Shown here piece after piece: positions 11,106-21,528 of a DNA stretch of 64,000 nucleotides; position 1 is the stretch's first letter; every line of letters starts with the position of its first letter. Both the position numbers and the translations under genes were made by a program. The notes under the pieces were generated by a model. The model did no database searches. It was given only the letters and a program-made list of their open reading frames with translations, and was not told the origin of the DNA. Source of the stretch: Zelonia costaricensis (taxonomy: Eukaryota; Euglenozoa; Kinetoplastea; Trypanosomatida; Trypanosomatidae); contig JASAOO010003526.1 in NCBI GenBank assembly GCA_030849075.1, forward strand, positions 1 to 64,000, read 5' to 3'.

Positions 11106-12392
11106 TCAGGCAGGACGGAGGAGCTCCACAACGTCGCGCAGGAGCGGCGTCACGGGCGTCCCCCGGCGTCGCGCTTCCTCGAGCACACGCGACACGATGG
11201 CGTCCACAGCGGCGTACTGGTGGGCCAGTCGGTCGCGCTCCTCCAGCAGCTTGCCCAGTTCCTCCAAAGAGAGCATTACGCGGTCGCCCGAGTCCGCGCT
11301 CACGCCGCCGCCCTGTCCAACACTCGGTGCTGTCCGGCGCGTGAGGTTTGTGTTGTGGAACTCGTGCAGACGCAGTACGTGGCCCTCTAGCTCCTCCACT
11401 TCATTGCGCATCGAGACAAGTGTGGTGCGGAAAGCCTCGGGCACGGTGATGGTGCCGCGGGTGTAGTGTGCGTGCACCGTGCGCTCACGCAGCACCTCCT
11501 CGGCGGAGGCGCTGATGGGTGCCGGTGGCGGCGTGGTGGCGTTGTCGCGACTGCTTCGCGGGGTGCGTGCACTGGCTGGTCCGTGTTCTTGCGTGTGCCC
11601 GGCGAAGTCCCCTGAGCGGGGCGGCGTGCGCGGAGGTGAGGTGGAGCGTCCAGGCCCCACTTCTCGGGTGTCACGGTGTGCGCCAGCGCGTGGCGAAGGT
11701 TGAGGGGGACTCTGCCGTGCGCTGGACGATTGAGGTGGAATCGAACCGTCCGAGCGAGGCAGGTCCGCAGGTGGCCCGCGTGAGCGAGCAGACGACGCAC
11801 GCGCGGTGTGGGGCCCGGTGCTGCCCGACTGGCCACTGCGGAGGCGTGCGGTGCGGTTCAGTTTCACACCCTCCACGGCCCCCACCACCACGCCAGCCCT
11901 CTTCTCCAGTGCCTTCTTCGAGTACTGAGCAAGCACTTTGGACATGAACGTGTACAGCCAGCGGAGGAGCACCACGTGGTCCTGCAGCTTGCCCGCCGCC
12001 AGCCGGTGCGTGTCCACCGCGGTGCGGTACTCCGGCGGCACACAGTCCTGTAGCATGTCCTGCAGCAAGCCATTGTTTCGTAAACACGCGTCATGCACGG
12101 CAACGCTATCATGCGACGGGTCCGTGGCCTCGCACACGACTGGGGTGGCGGACCAGTCCAGCTTGGCCAGGTACGCATGCGCCTGCTCCGCCCGGCTTAT
12201 CGCCACGGGCGTCTCTGACGACTGCACCGCCGCGCAATTCTGGGCGATGCGGCCAACAGCTGCCTCCACGATCGTGCAGTACGCCGCCCCGTCCCGCAGC
12301 GACTCCACCGCGGGGTACTCGGCATCACAAAGGCTGTTGAGCCATTGCAGAAGCTCCTTGCGACCACTCAGCGTTGCGCCCCGCACAGACAT
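11106..12392 (-). CDS. EB1-family microtubule plus-end-binding protein, divergent
   Basis: 428 aa from ATG at 12392. Residues about 8-150 form an EB1-type calponin-homology domain. RKELLQWLNSL and SLRDGAAYCTIV match the EB1 WINESL and LCSGAAYCQF stretches, and VDTHRLAAGKLQDHVVLLRWL matches the EB1 core VDKLVKGKFQDN..FVQWF. A Ser/Pro/Arg-rich basic linker follows (about 165-310), then a coiled coil. The C-terminal EB-homology dimerisation motif is LLEERDRLAHQYAAVDAIV followed by TPVTPLLRDVVELL. The CH domain carries a longer loop (about residues 85-120) than metazoan EB1. The protein ends ELLRPA, so the C-terminal EEY/F tail that recruits CAP-Gly proteins is absent. The role expected from the family is tracking growing microtubule ends in the cytoplasm or flagellum. 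Confidence 0.85.
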   Translation of the reverse strand: MSVRGATLSGRKELLQWLNSLCDAEYPAVESLRDGAAYCTIVEAAVGRIAQNCAAVQSSETPVAISRAEQAHAYLAKLDWSATPVVCEATDPSHDSVAVHDACLRNNGLLQDMLQDCVPPEYRTAVDTHRLAAGKLQDHVVLLRWLYTFMSKVLAQYSKKALEKRAGVVVGAVEGVKLNRTARLRSGQSGSTGPHTARASSARSRGPPADLPRSDGSIPPQSSSARQSPPQPSPRAGAHRDTREVGPGRSTSPPRTPPRSGDFAGHTQEHGPASARTPRSSRDNATTPPPAPISASAEEVLRERTVHAHYTRGTITVPEAFRTTLVSMRNEVEELEGHVLRLHEFHNTNLTRRTAPSVGQGGGVSADSGDRVMLSLEELGKLLEERDRLAHQYAAVDAIVSRVLEEARRRGTPVTPLLRDVVELLRPA

Positions 12393-12921
12393 GTCCGCCT
12401 CGGCGCCTGCTTCTTTGCTTTCCAAAGCGTCGATGGGCAAGCACCGAAAAAGAGCGCGCGTGGGTGTGTGTGTGTGTGTCTGTGGGGGGGGGGGGCAGCC
12501 GCCAGACGAGATAAGTGCACTCGACTTGCCGTGGGAGTAGGCAGTGACGCGAGCGCTTTTGTTGACCTGTGTGCGCCTGTGGGTGCACGTCTCTCTAGTG
12601 ACGCGTCTGTGACGAAAAAAGGGAGCTCTTGTCGCGTCCACGCTGGCGCAGCGGCAAGAGCTCCTTCGTCGTTGGGTGTTTTATGCTGGTGCGTAAGCGC
12701 AGCAGTGCTGGTGCACCGGTGACGGGCTCGAGGGGCCCTCTCTCCCCCAATCGCAGCGAGTGTCTATGTTTGCGTCTCCTTAAAGATGTGCGTGTTCTCT
12801 TTTGAGGGGGGGGTGTTTGTGACAGCTCGTTGCAAAAAAAAAAAACGGTGAACTGAAGACCCTTCTCTGTGTTCAATGCGCAACGACGAGGCGAGAACTC
12901 GCTGCCTAGTCCAGCAAATGT

Positions 12922-12926
<5 letters not shown>

Positions 12927-12961
<35 letters not shown>
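12927..12961. repeat. (TG)17 microsatellite
   Basis: Perfect TG dinucleotide run of 35 nt in the intergenic region upstream (in transcript terms) of the EB1-like gene. Confidence 0.95.
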
Positions 12962-12966
<5 letters not shown>

Positions 12967-13765
12967 CGCAAGAGGCGAAGCAACGAAGGGACGAAGCGTG
13001 CGAGAAGGAAGTTCATACGTCGTGAGCGAGTAGGCGCATTGGAGAAAAGAAGAGCGATACTCCATGGCGTGGCGACAGCACTACAGAAGTTGAGCCATTC
13101 GGCACGCTCGTATTTAGGAGGGTGTCCGAAAGGACTGCGGACTCAACCTTCCCCCCCTCCTCTCCCCGCCTCGCCCTTCACTTGCAATCGCTGGGAGAGA
13201 AGACACAACATCTCGAAAAAGAGTTGTGGGGTCTTCCCTTTTGGGGAAGAAGAAGGCGCACACCTCCACGCTGTGACCACCCCGCATGTGAGATGCCCCT
13301 TTCCACTACGCACGCAGCCGCGCACCCGGTGTATTTCCTGGTTTGTTGACGCTTCGTTTTGCTTCACTCCGCCCACTGCCCGTCGCGCAGACACGGCGTT
13401 AACTGTGCGATGCATGCACGGCAACGACGCCACATACACAGAGAGAGAGATCGAGGAGTGGCGCGTTTTCACACAGTGGAAAGGGGGGTTACTGGTTTCC
13501 GTTTGCATGGCAGGAAGTAATGGAGAGAAGCAGGCTCTCCATGTCCCGGCTGCTGCCCCCGCGCCGCTATGCGTGCCTGCGTATGCGCTTCTGTGGGAGC
13601 CCGTTCGTGTCTTCGTGTTTGGGAGAGGGGGAAAGTGAGGAGGGAAAGAAGGCCAAACTAGTAGAAGTAGGAGAATGAAACAGGGAGGTGCTCCTCGGCG
13701 ATACTGACACAGAAACGTGAAGTGAAGGGAATCTACGTAGAAGGGAAAGAGGAAGGCAGGTGAAG

Positions 13766-13780
13766 AAAAAAAAAAAAAAA
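13766..13780. repeat. A15 homopolymer
   Basis: Run of 15 A on the plus strand, which is a T-tract on the transcribed minus strand. Confidence 0.9.
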
Positions 13781-14842
13781 CGCTACGTGCACGACGACTG
13801 CGTCGGGGGCATCTCACCACGCACACACCTCCCTCAAAACGTGCACAAAGAGACAGCATGGCGGCCACGATTCGATAGCTCGACGGGGGCTTGAGCATGG
13901 GAAAGACCCTCTCTCAGACATAGGGGGGATTGGTAGACGAGCACGCCACGCACCACTGCGTGAAACACCGCTCGCACAAGCGAGCGCACGCACGCACACG
14001 CACGTTGAGAGCGGCAAATGCGGTGACGCCGGTCCGTGTGTGTACGCGGCCCTCGGGTGCCTCCCACGTCTTTCCCACCTTCTCAGAGTGCAGCTACCCC
14101 GCGCGAGAAGAAAGGAGCGCGCAAGGAAATCAGAACAGCCACATGAGCCAAGCCAGCGAAGCGTGAAGTGGTGGCATATTCAAGTTCAGCAGGAGTACTA
14201 GGGGAAGAGTCAAGAGAGAGAGAGAAGAAAAAAGAAGGGGAGAGCGGCAGTAGGCCAAAAAAGCAAGGGAAAGAAGAGAAAACGGGGTGAATAGGCGGAG
14301 CAACGGCGGCAGGCAGTCACAACGGCCACGCACAAACAGACACACAAGCACACGCACATGCACACATATACGCACGCGCACACCCTTGCACCTGTTCATT
14401 CACCGGATGCAGCCACGAGTCCTTCTATCCCCACTGCACCTTCCTCCCGCGCTCAGAGAGCGTGCAGGACATTCCGTTCGTTCTTTTACCTCTTCGGTGA
14501 GTGACAGTGAGGAGAGACCAACTGGAGCCCGGACGGCGACGGAGCTCAGCAACAAGAGCAGGAGGAACCAAGAATGAGAACAAGCAGACGTGAGTGGTGG
14601 GGGATGGGTTGGCAGAGGGAGGAGGGTAAATCACGTAGAGACGCAACGCTGCGGCGGCGGACGCGAGCAGCTGGTCTTGGCGGAGAATGCAGACGTCACA
14701 CAACGCACGGAGCTTGTGGCAGTGGGAACCAGTTAGAAGAGGGCGTCCGAATGGGCATCTTCTAGGTTTCACGACGAGCGGGAAAGCGTGGCCAGAAAGC
14801 GTGGTGCACACCGCTTGCGTTTTGCTCGATGCCTGTGCAGCG

Positions 14843-17800
14843 CTACGCAAAGGGGTCGAAGCCAGCCTCAAAGTCGTCGGATGAGGACGAGTCCTGTGAG
14901 CTGGGGCGTTTGGCGCCACGCGCGGTGGAGGTCATGGAGAAGTATGACCGCGAAGGGGACTGCTGCGCCGGGGGTGGTGCAAAAATGCTGTTCGGCGACA
15001 CCGTTGGCCGCGGCATCGTGTTCAGGTGGGCCAGCGGATTCGTCGTGTAGGCGTCACTGAAGGCCGGCGGGGAGCGCAAGGGTGGAGAGGCAGAGGAGGG
15101 GCGGTAGTTGCTGTTGTACCAGGCCGGCGGCGACGGTGCTGTGTACGCCGCACCGCCGAAGATGGCATCCATCGAGGGTGGACCCGGGGGCGGGGGCACG
15201 GGGGCAGTCACGGGCAGCACCGCGGTCCTGTTAGTGGGCACCACTGTTGGGGCCATGGCACGCTCCGTCTCGCCATCTGCAACACTGGCGGACGTGGACA
15301 AGGACAGCGACGTGTTGGACGCTGACGACGCGGAAGCAGTGCTCCTCCCCGAAGGACCCGTGAAGCGTTGCGAGCCCATCGTGGACCCAGCTCCGGGCGC
15401 CGCATCTGCACCATCAGTGAGTCTCTCAAAGGCTCCCGCCATGCCCTCCTCCGCACCGTCGACACGTAGACTCGGCCCGCTCTGTTCCTCTGCACCAAAC
15501 GCAGAATGACGTCTCGTCGCCGACGCTGCAGCCCACATCATTGCACCGGTGTCCCCGCTCTCTTCCATGACCTCGTCTTCGCTTGAGCCGCGCTGCTGCG
15601 CCTCCTCTCCGTGCGCCTCCACCTCCACCTCGGAAGCACTGTCGAGCAGCGCGACGTCCTCCAGCGCTGCACCGTCGCCAGCGCTGTCGCTGCCTTCGCT
15701 CTCCACAGGCGGCATTGGTAACCCGCCCTTCAGCATCTCACGCTCGAGCTGAGCAAGAAAATCGGCCTCCTCACCCGCGGTAACTTCCAGCTTCGAGGTG
15801 GAGCTAATCGTGCCGTCCTCTTCCTCCTCCTCCACCACCGCCTCCGCATGGGCAGCGCTGTTCTCGGTGGCGGCCTCAGGAGCTGAGGCCACACTAGCCT
15901 CGTGACTGGCGTTGCGCGGCGTGTCGGCGCGCCCTGCATCATCAGAAGCGGTGTTGTCTGCAACCTGCTGCTCTACACGAGAAGGTGTGTCGGCAGCGTC
16001 GGAAGCGGAAGCTGTGTGCTGCAGAGGCACCTGCTCAGCCGACAGTGAAACCGCCTCCCTCTCTCCCTCCGCCAAGTGGCCGTCATCGGCGTACTCGCTG
16101 CTGCAGCTGCGCGGAGACGACAACGCCTCCCTCGCGCTTGCTACAACCGGCATGCTCGGCGCTGATACCGCCATCACAAGTGACCCATCATCCACGGAGT
16201 TCGAAAGCTTGCAACCCGCCGTGTCCACCTCCGACCCTTCCGACCCTTCGTCTGTGCTTGCCTGGTCTGCAAGCATCCGCAGCGCGCCGGGGACGCTATC
16301 TGACGCGGGCGGCGGCTCCTGGGAGAAGGCGTTGGGCACGTCACAGAGCGGCGCGTCGTCCTCGTCCGTCGCCATGGCCGACGTCACGTCCGGCTGCTGC
16401 TCCACCACCGCGCCCTCGGTGTCGCTTTCCGACGGCGGCGTGGCTGTCCGACGCTCGCCGCCGCTGGTAGACGGCAGGGGCGAGTGCGACGGCGAGGCAG
16501 GCGACAGCGTGCGCACATCGCTGCTTGCGCTGACATCCTCCACCACCTCCGCCTCATCACAGGCGTCTACGGGAACGTGCAGAGGCGCCGCACTGCCACT
16601 GCCCACGCCCTCCACCGCCACCTCCGCGCCGTTGCTCTCTGAGAGGTGGGGTGGAGCTGGCGGAAGAAGAGAGCGTCGTGGGAGTGGCGGGCGGTGCAAA
16701 CGACGGAGCGCTTTCAGCATGGTGCGCACTTCCTCCACATCGCGCATCAGGCCCGCGTTTTCAAATTCGCACTGTGCAATGCCGTCTTCGCCGGTCCACG
16801 AAGCCACTGCCAAGTCAGCGTACTGCGCGAAGGCGATCCCGCACGCCTCCAGGGCGAGCGACGTCGTTTGCATTGTCTTGTCCTCCCACAGAGACACGGC
16901 GAGTGCTTCGGCGCATGGGTCTGCCGCGGAAAACGCCGCTGCCATCGACATCGTCAAGTATCCGGCGACTCCTATCCCTGTCGCTGACGCGCCAGCCCCC
17001 ACCTCCGACTCTAGCACGCTGGCCAGCTTCGCTTCGAGCTCCAGCGCGCGTGTCTGCAGCGAATCGGCCTCTCGGTTGAGAAGGTCCACTTCGGCCTGCT
17101 GCTCCGCCTCGCAGAGCTTCAGCTTGCGGGCGTACTGCTGCACCATGGAAGTGTGGTAGTCGAGGAAGAGCGACGCGCGCTGCTCGGCCGCCGCGGCCCA
17201 CATCGACCAGCGGGCCTCACTCTCGCACAGCGCCAGCTCCAGCTGCGCTACAACGCCGCCCGGTGGTAGCGATGACGGCATCGCGGCAGCTGTACTGCGC
17301 CGGCGGTGGCGGTCGCGCGCGACGGTGCTGTCCCGCAACTCGCCAGCCCATCCCGCCGTGGCGCCGTCCGCCGCATCTAGGCCGTCCGCGGAGTCCACGA
17401 CGTTCAGCGAGAGCGAGCTGGTGGGGCCGGCGGTGAGGCACTGCTCCACCGGCGATCGCGACCCGCGCAGCCGCGAGCCGCCGCGCCACTCCTCATCCTC
17501 CCTGTTCGACAAAGACGCGACGGATTGGTTGCGCGACGGCCGCGCCGTCACGGACGAGTTGAGCGAGGCCTCCTCGTGCAGCTTGCGGAGGCGATGTATC
17601 TCCTTCCGCTGTTTCTCCAGCTGACTGTTCATTGACACGAAGAGCTCGGCGCGGTTGCGCTCCATCTCGTCGAAGCTGCGCTGCCGATCCGCCTCGTACG
17701 CCTCCATCTGCGCAAACTGCTCCTCGTACAGGTGAATGCGATCCAGCAGCTCCTTCTCGTGCGCGTCAGGGTTCCTCACCCGCATCGGCCGCAGAGACCG

Positions 17801-19063
17801 GAAGATGGACCGGGACGGCGGCGACGCCGCAGTGTTCGTCGTCGCAACAGACGACGATTGTGCCGCGAGCGGGGCAGAGAAGCCGACACCGGCGCCAAGC
17901 CGCCCGTCCCGCGCCAACGGTGAGATGCGGGAGGCAGGGCCCGTCGCGGGCGACGAGGCCCGACGGTCGAGTTGCTGCGAGTAGGCACTCATCGTTGGCG
18001 GCGCCAGCGTCGACGGCAGCGGCGGTGAAGGCTCGCGCGTGGGGCTCTGCTGCGACGCACTAGCTTCTCGCCCCGCCACCGCCGCCTTCTCTGCGTGGGC
18101 GGAGGCGATCTCGGGCGAAGCAAGGTGGCGCGCGGAGGCGCTCGCTGCAGCAGCCACGAGCGCCTTGCGTGCGCGCGCGTGCTCGCGCGCGGCCTCGGTC
18201 ACCTCCGCCTCCAGGAGGACTGTCTCCCGCTTGAGAGCGTTATTTTCCTGCTGCAGCGCTGCCTTGTCGCTCGCGGCGACGCTGACAATACGCTGCATCT
18301 TCTCCGCCTGCTCCTCCACGACGGCCACTTGAGCGTGCAGCTCCTTCACCTGCGCCTGCAGCCCCGCCACGTCGTCCTCGACCCCGCCGTGGCGGCGCAC
18401 CAGGGCCTGCCCCATGCGCACCTTCTCCTCCTGGTCATGTTGAGACACAATGGCCGAGTAGAAGGCGTTCACCTCCTGCAGCTCCCGCACCCGGCTCTCC
18501 AGCGCGGCAATTTCTTCTGACTTCCCGGCAATTGTGGCAGCAGCGGTGGCGTTCTGCGATTTCAGCTGCGCGACGACGGTGTCGGTGTTGTCGCGGTGCG
18601 GGGGCGGTGTGCGGGAGGTGCGGTGGGCCTGCTCCACGCCTCCGGTCACGTCGCTCACCCGCGGCGCATCCGGTGCGTGATCGCCGGCCCCGACAGCAGC
18701 CTCAGCGGCCGGCGGTGCCTTGCCGCCACCGTGCTCGACGGTTCGACCTCGCTGAACAGCACCGGCCGCGCTGAGGGGGGGAATACTGGACGAGGGCGAC
18801 GGCTCGACTCGCATCTCCTCCATCTGCCGAATCAGTGCGCTGATCGTCTCCTCATCGCTGGCCGACTTCTCCGTGAGCCGATCGCTCTGCTGCCGGAGCT
18901 CCCGAATCTCAGCGTTCTTCTCATGAATAAACGCTTGGAAGCCGCTGATTTGCGACTCGAGCTCGCGCACTCGCTCCTGCTCGCGCTGCAGCAGCGGGTG
19001 CATGCGCCGGATGAAGTCGACGAGCTGTTCGCGCGACGCCGTCTCCACGTTGATCTGCTTCAT
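14843..19063 (-). CDS. Large coiled-coil protein with C-terminal FDPF motif, function unknown
   Basis: 1406 aa. The first in-frame ATG is at 19063; the frame opens earlier only through a GTG. The N-terminus (MKQINVETASREQLVDFIRRM, then heptad-rich sequence to about residue 95) and a segment at about 190-310 are strongly coiled-coil. Further coils lie near 460-520 and 660-720. The C-terminal half is acidic and Ser/Ala/Glu-rich (low complexity), then Pro-rich. The last residues, SSDDFEAGFDPFA, combine an acidic patch with DPF, a type of short motif that clathrin adaptor appendage domains bind. I do not recognise a named family. A tethering or trafficking scaffold is a possibility, inferred only from the coil-plus-DPF architecture; a cytoskeletal role is equally open. 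Confidence 0.8.
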   Translation of the reverse strand: MKQINVETASREQLVDFIRRMHPLLQREQERVRELESQISGFQAFIHEKNAEIRELRQQSDRLTEKSASDEETISALIRQMEEMRVEPSPSSSIPPLSAAGAVQRGRTVEHGGGKAPPAAEAAVGAGDHAPDAPRVSDVTGGVEQAHRTSRTPPPHRDNTDTVVAQLKSQNATAAATIAGKSEEIAALESRVRELQEVNAFYSAIVSQHDQEEKVRMGQALVRRHGGVEDDVAGLQAQVKELHAQVAVVEEQAEKMQRIVSVAASDKAALQQENNALKRETVLLEAEVTEAAREHARARKALVAAAASASARHLASPEIASAHAEKAAVAGREASASQQSPTREPSPPLPSTLAPPTMSAYSQQLDRRASSPATGPASRISPLARDGRLGAGVGFSAPLAAQSSSVATTNTAASPPSRSIFRSLRPMRVRNPDAHEKELLDRIHLYEEQFAQMEAYEADRQRSFDEMERNRAELFVSMNSQLEKQRKEIHRLRKLHEEASLNSSVTARPSRNQSVASLSNREDEEWRGGSRLRGSRSPVEQCLTAGPTSSLSLNVVDSADGLDAADGATAGWAGELRDSTVARDRHRRRSTAAAMPSSLPPGGVVAQLELALCESEARWSMWAAAAEQRASLFLDYHTSMVQQYARKLKLCEAEQQAEVDLLNREADSLQTRALELEAKLASVLESEVGAGASATGIGVAGYLTMSMAAAFSAADPCAEALAVSLWEDKTMQTTSLALEACGIAFAQYADLAVASWTGEDGIAQCEFENAGLMRDVEEVRTMLKALRRLHRPPLPRRSLLPPAPPHLSESNGAEVAVEGVGSGSAAPLHVPVDACDEAEVVEDVSASSDVRTLSPASPSHSPLPSTSGGERRTATPPSESDTEGAVVEQQPDVTSAMATDEDDAPLCDVPNAFSQEPPPASDSVPGALRMLADQASTDEGSEGSEVDTAGCKLSNSVDDGSLVMAVSAPSMPVVASAREALSSPRSCSSEYADDGHLAEGEREAVSLSAEQVPLQHTASASDAADTPSRVEQQVADNTASDDAGRADTPRNASHEASVASAPEAATENSAAHAEAVVEEEEEDGTISSTSKLEVTAGEEADFLAQLEREMLKGGLPMPPVESEGSDSAGDGAALEDVALLDSASEVEVEAHGEEAQQRGSSEDEVMEESGDTGAMMWAAASATRRHSAFGAEEQSGPSLRVDGAEEGMAGAFERLTDGADAAPGAGSTMGSQRFTGPSGRSTASASSASNTSLSLSTSASVADGETERAMAPTVVPTNRTAVLPVTAPVPPPPGPPSMDAIFGGAAYTAPSPPAWYNSNYRPSSASPPLRSPPAFSDAYTTNPLAHLNTMPRPTVSPNSIFAPPPAQQSPSRSYFSMTSTARGAKRPSSQDSSSSDDFEAGFDPFA

Positions 19064-20415
19064 TCGCTGCGACGGCACCGCCGCGTTGTCTGCGGGTGCC
19101 CTAGACGTTCTCAGCGTCACGCGCAAGTTGCGCACTTCTGTGTTGTTGTTTTCGTGTTCCCTCTCGCCTTCTCGGGTTCCCGATCAAGCGAGACACACCG
19201 CGCGCTTCTGGGGAAGTCGTTGAGGGTGGCTCTTGTGTGTCTGTGGGTGCACGTGTGTGTGGAATCGCCTAACTGTCGTTTCCTTTCCTGGGGCGCGGAA
19301 AGCGCGCACGTTGTATGTCGTCCGGCCCAAGCAGGGATCGCGAGAGACCGAGAGAATGCGGTGCGGCATCAAGCGAGAAGAGAGGGGTCATAACAGTGGG
19401 GCCACCTAGCAGTGAAACCACCTTGTCTGCTGTAGCCAGTCGCCGATATCGACAAGACTCAGCGTTTCCGGTTACCGGCTTGCTCGCTGATGCGTGGCAT
19501 CGCGCTGGAAGGGTGCTGATGTGCTACCTCTCTCACCGTCTCTCTGCACGACAGATGCTCCGTCGCTGGACACCAGCCGTGTCCAAGTGACTGCGCTCGT
19601 CGCAGCTGCAGGTGAAGCGCCTCTCGCGGAGAGTCCTGCGCACGTGACACGGCATGCCTGCAGGTGCCACTCGCGTGAAGAACAGCAAGCTTGGGCTATG
19701 CGTGGGAATCCTCGTGCGCTGCTGCCTTTTCTTGGTCTTTTTTGTTTTTCAGAACAGTGATCACTTTCTTGCCTTCCCTTTCCTGCCGGACAGCATGCGC
19801 TGGAGAAGGGAGTGAGGAATAGGCGAGGACACTGCGAAGCGAAGGACCAGTGCAGCCAGTGAGCGATAACACACGACAGGGCTCTCGAGCGGAGGCGCAC
19901 GCGTCGCAAGCTCGGATTCACACGACAAGAGGGAAATGGTGGGACGTGAGTTGAAGAGAAACAAGCGATGTGTCTTGGCCATGCGATAGTGTGCGCCGTC
20001 CGTGAGCACGGGGAACGCCTAGTGCGGCTCGCGGAGGCGCAGAGGTGTAAATAGCGAGCCCTTCAGCACGTTGAAGTTGCCCTCCGCCCTTTGTCGATGG
20101 TGTGTGTGGAGAAGCAAAGAGGTAAACGGGGAAAAAAGACACCCCTGCACTCCTCGGGCCATTGAACGTGCCGCGGCTGCTACAACGACGTAAAGCGTTC
20201 CAAAGGTTACCCGGCAACCCACGCCACGGCACAAGAATAAAAAACAGCATCGAAAAAAAAAAAAACAGGAAAGCAGGCGGTACAGAAGCGCTTGATCGGG
20301 ACGTCGCGTGTATGCGAGCGAGAAAACGGGACGAAGGTAATGAAAAGAAGCAGGTGACCTTTGCGATGCTGAGGTGGGTATAGTAACAGCGGTGGCAAAA
20401 GGAGACTGCGGCGCA
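19064..20415. other. Intergenic/UTR region, no gene seen
   Basis: 1.35 kb holding the 3' UTR of the cysteine peptidase gene and the 5' region of the 1406-aa gene (both minus strand). It includes a short A-rich tract at 20252-20264. No conserved frame or RNA gene was seen. Confidence 0.7.
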
Positions 20416-21528
20416 TCACGCGGCGTTCATCGCGGGGTATGTAGCGCCGGAGAGGACGCCACACATGCCGCACACCCACTCCTGGTCCGGGTCCCCGTCG
20501 CACGCGGCGCCAGAGTGTGCGTCGACGGACCAGCCGCACGCCGGCTTGCTTTCGCGGAGAAGGCGCATGTACCCGTCCTCGCCCCACCGTGGACCCCACG
20601 AGTTGCGAATGACCCAGTAGTCTTTGCCGGACTCGTAATCGTGACCGTAGCCAACAAGCTGCACGGCGTGATTCTGCGTGATGTTCTCTGCGTACGAGCA
20701 GCCGTCGAAGATGCCGCCGGTGTAGCTGGACCAGTATGTCGCGTCCACGCTCACGGCGATGGGGCCCTCAAATGCGACGGCGTCCATGAGCGCCGCCTGG
20801 TCGTTTGCCGGCACCTCGACGAACCCGGACACCCTCGCCACTTTGCCGGCGCTCGCGTTCTGGCAGCTCCCTGTCGTGCCGTAAAAGGCCGTGTATGGAT
20901 AGGCCCACTCCTCGTTGATGCCGCCTGCTTGCGCAATGTACTCGAACGCAAGCGACTCAACAGAGCCTTCGCAGCCACCGCTGCCACCACAGTGGCGTGG
21001 GTTTGGTGTGCACGCCGTCACCTGCTGCTGGCTGAGCACGTGGAGCTTGCCGGTTGCGATGGCCCAGTGCGACTCCATCGCCTCCACCGCCGAGTGAGCC
21101 CAGCAGCTGCCGCAGTGCCCCTGGTTCTTGATCGATGTCAGCACCGGCGGCACGCTGGAGCGGTAGTCGACCTGGTGCGGTAGAGGCCGCGACGCAGCGG
21201 CGTGCGTGCGGCGCAGCGGCGACGCGGCGCGCGCCGCTTTCCCCATAAGCGGGCGCGCACCGTTGAGCGCTGCAATTTCAGCATCGGTCCAGTCGGACAT
21301 TTCGTTGACGCCGCGTGAGAAGGAGTGCATCCCGCTTGCCTTGAATTCCTCGAGCTCCACAAGCCGGCGCTGGAAGATCTTCAACCGCGCCGCGTACTCC
21401 TTCGCGCTGTAGTGCTTGCCAAACTTACGGATGTACTCATCAAAGGGGTGGACCGCCTCTAGCGCCCCATTGGCGTCCAACGCGACAGCAAGCACCAGCA
21501 ACAGCGTCCAGACGATAGTTCGCCGCAT
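20416..21528 (-). CDS. Papain-family (C1A, cathepsin L-like) cysteine peptidase preproenzyme
   Basis: 370 aa from ATG at 21528. A signal peptide occupies about 1-21 (IVWTLLLVLAVALDANG). The propeptide (about 22-118) carries an ERFNIN-like helix (EYAARLKIFQRRLVELEEF) and a GVNEMSDWT segment like the usual GxNxFxD motif. The mature domain starts around QVDYRSSVPP (about 119). The catalytic set is complete: Gln136 (NQGHCGSCW), Cys142, His287 (NHAVQLVGYG) and Asn309 (IRNSWGPRWGEDGY). Paired cysteines in GHCGSCW and GGSGGC fit the fold. The C-terminus has a short Cys-containing extension (ACDGDPDQEWVCGMC) and lacks the long C-terminal domain of Leishmania CPB. It is expected in the lysosome/endosome or secreted. 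It is probably a separate cathepsin L-like lineage from CPA and CPB. Confidence 0.92.
   Translation of the reverse strand: MRRTIVWTLLLVLAVALDANGALEAVHPFDEYIRKFGKHYSAKEYAARLKIFQRRLVELEEFKASGMHSFSRGVNEMSDWTDAEIAALNGARPLMGKAARAASPLRRTHAAASRPLPHQVDYRSSVPPVLTSIKNQGHCGSCWAHSAVEAMESHWAIATGKLHVLSQQQVTACTPNPRHCGGSGGCEGSVESLAFEYIAQAGGINEEWAYPYTAFYGTTGSCQNASAGKVARVSGFVEVPANDQAALMDAVAFEGPIAVSVDATYWSSYTGGIFDGCSYAENITQNHAVQLVGYGHDYESGKDYWVIRNSWGPRWGEDGYMRLLRESKPACGWSVDAHSGAACDGDPDQEWVCGMCGVLSGATYPAMNAA

Larger units (their letters stand above)
12393..14842. other. Intergenic/UTR region, no gene seen
   Basis: 2.45 kb between the EB1-like and 1406-aa coiled-coil genes. It holds a long (TG)n run (12927-12961), an A15 tract (13766-13780) and (AC)-rich stretches near 14339-14390. 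Open frames in the region are low-complexity and show no family resemblance. Confidence 0.7.
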
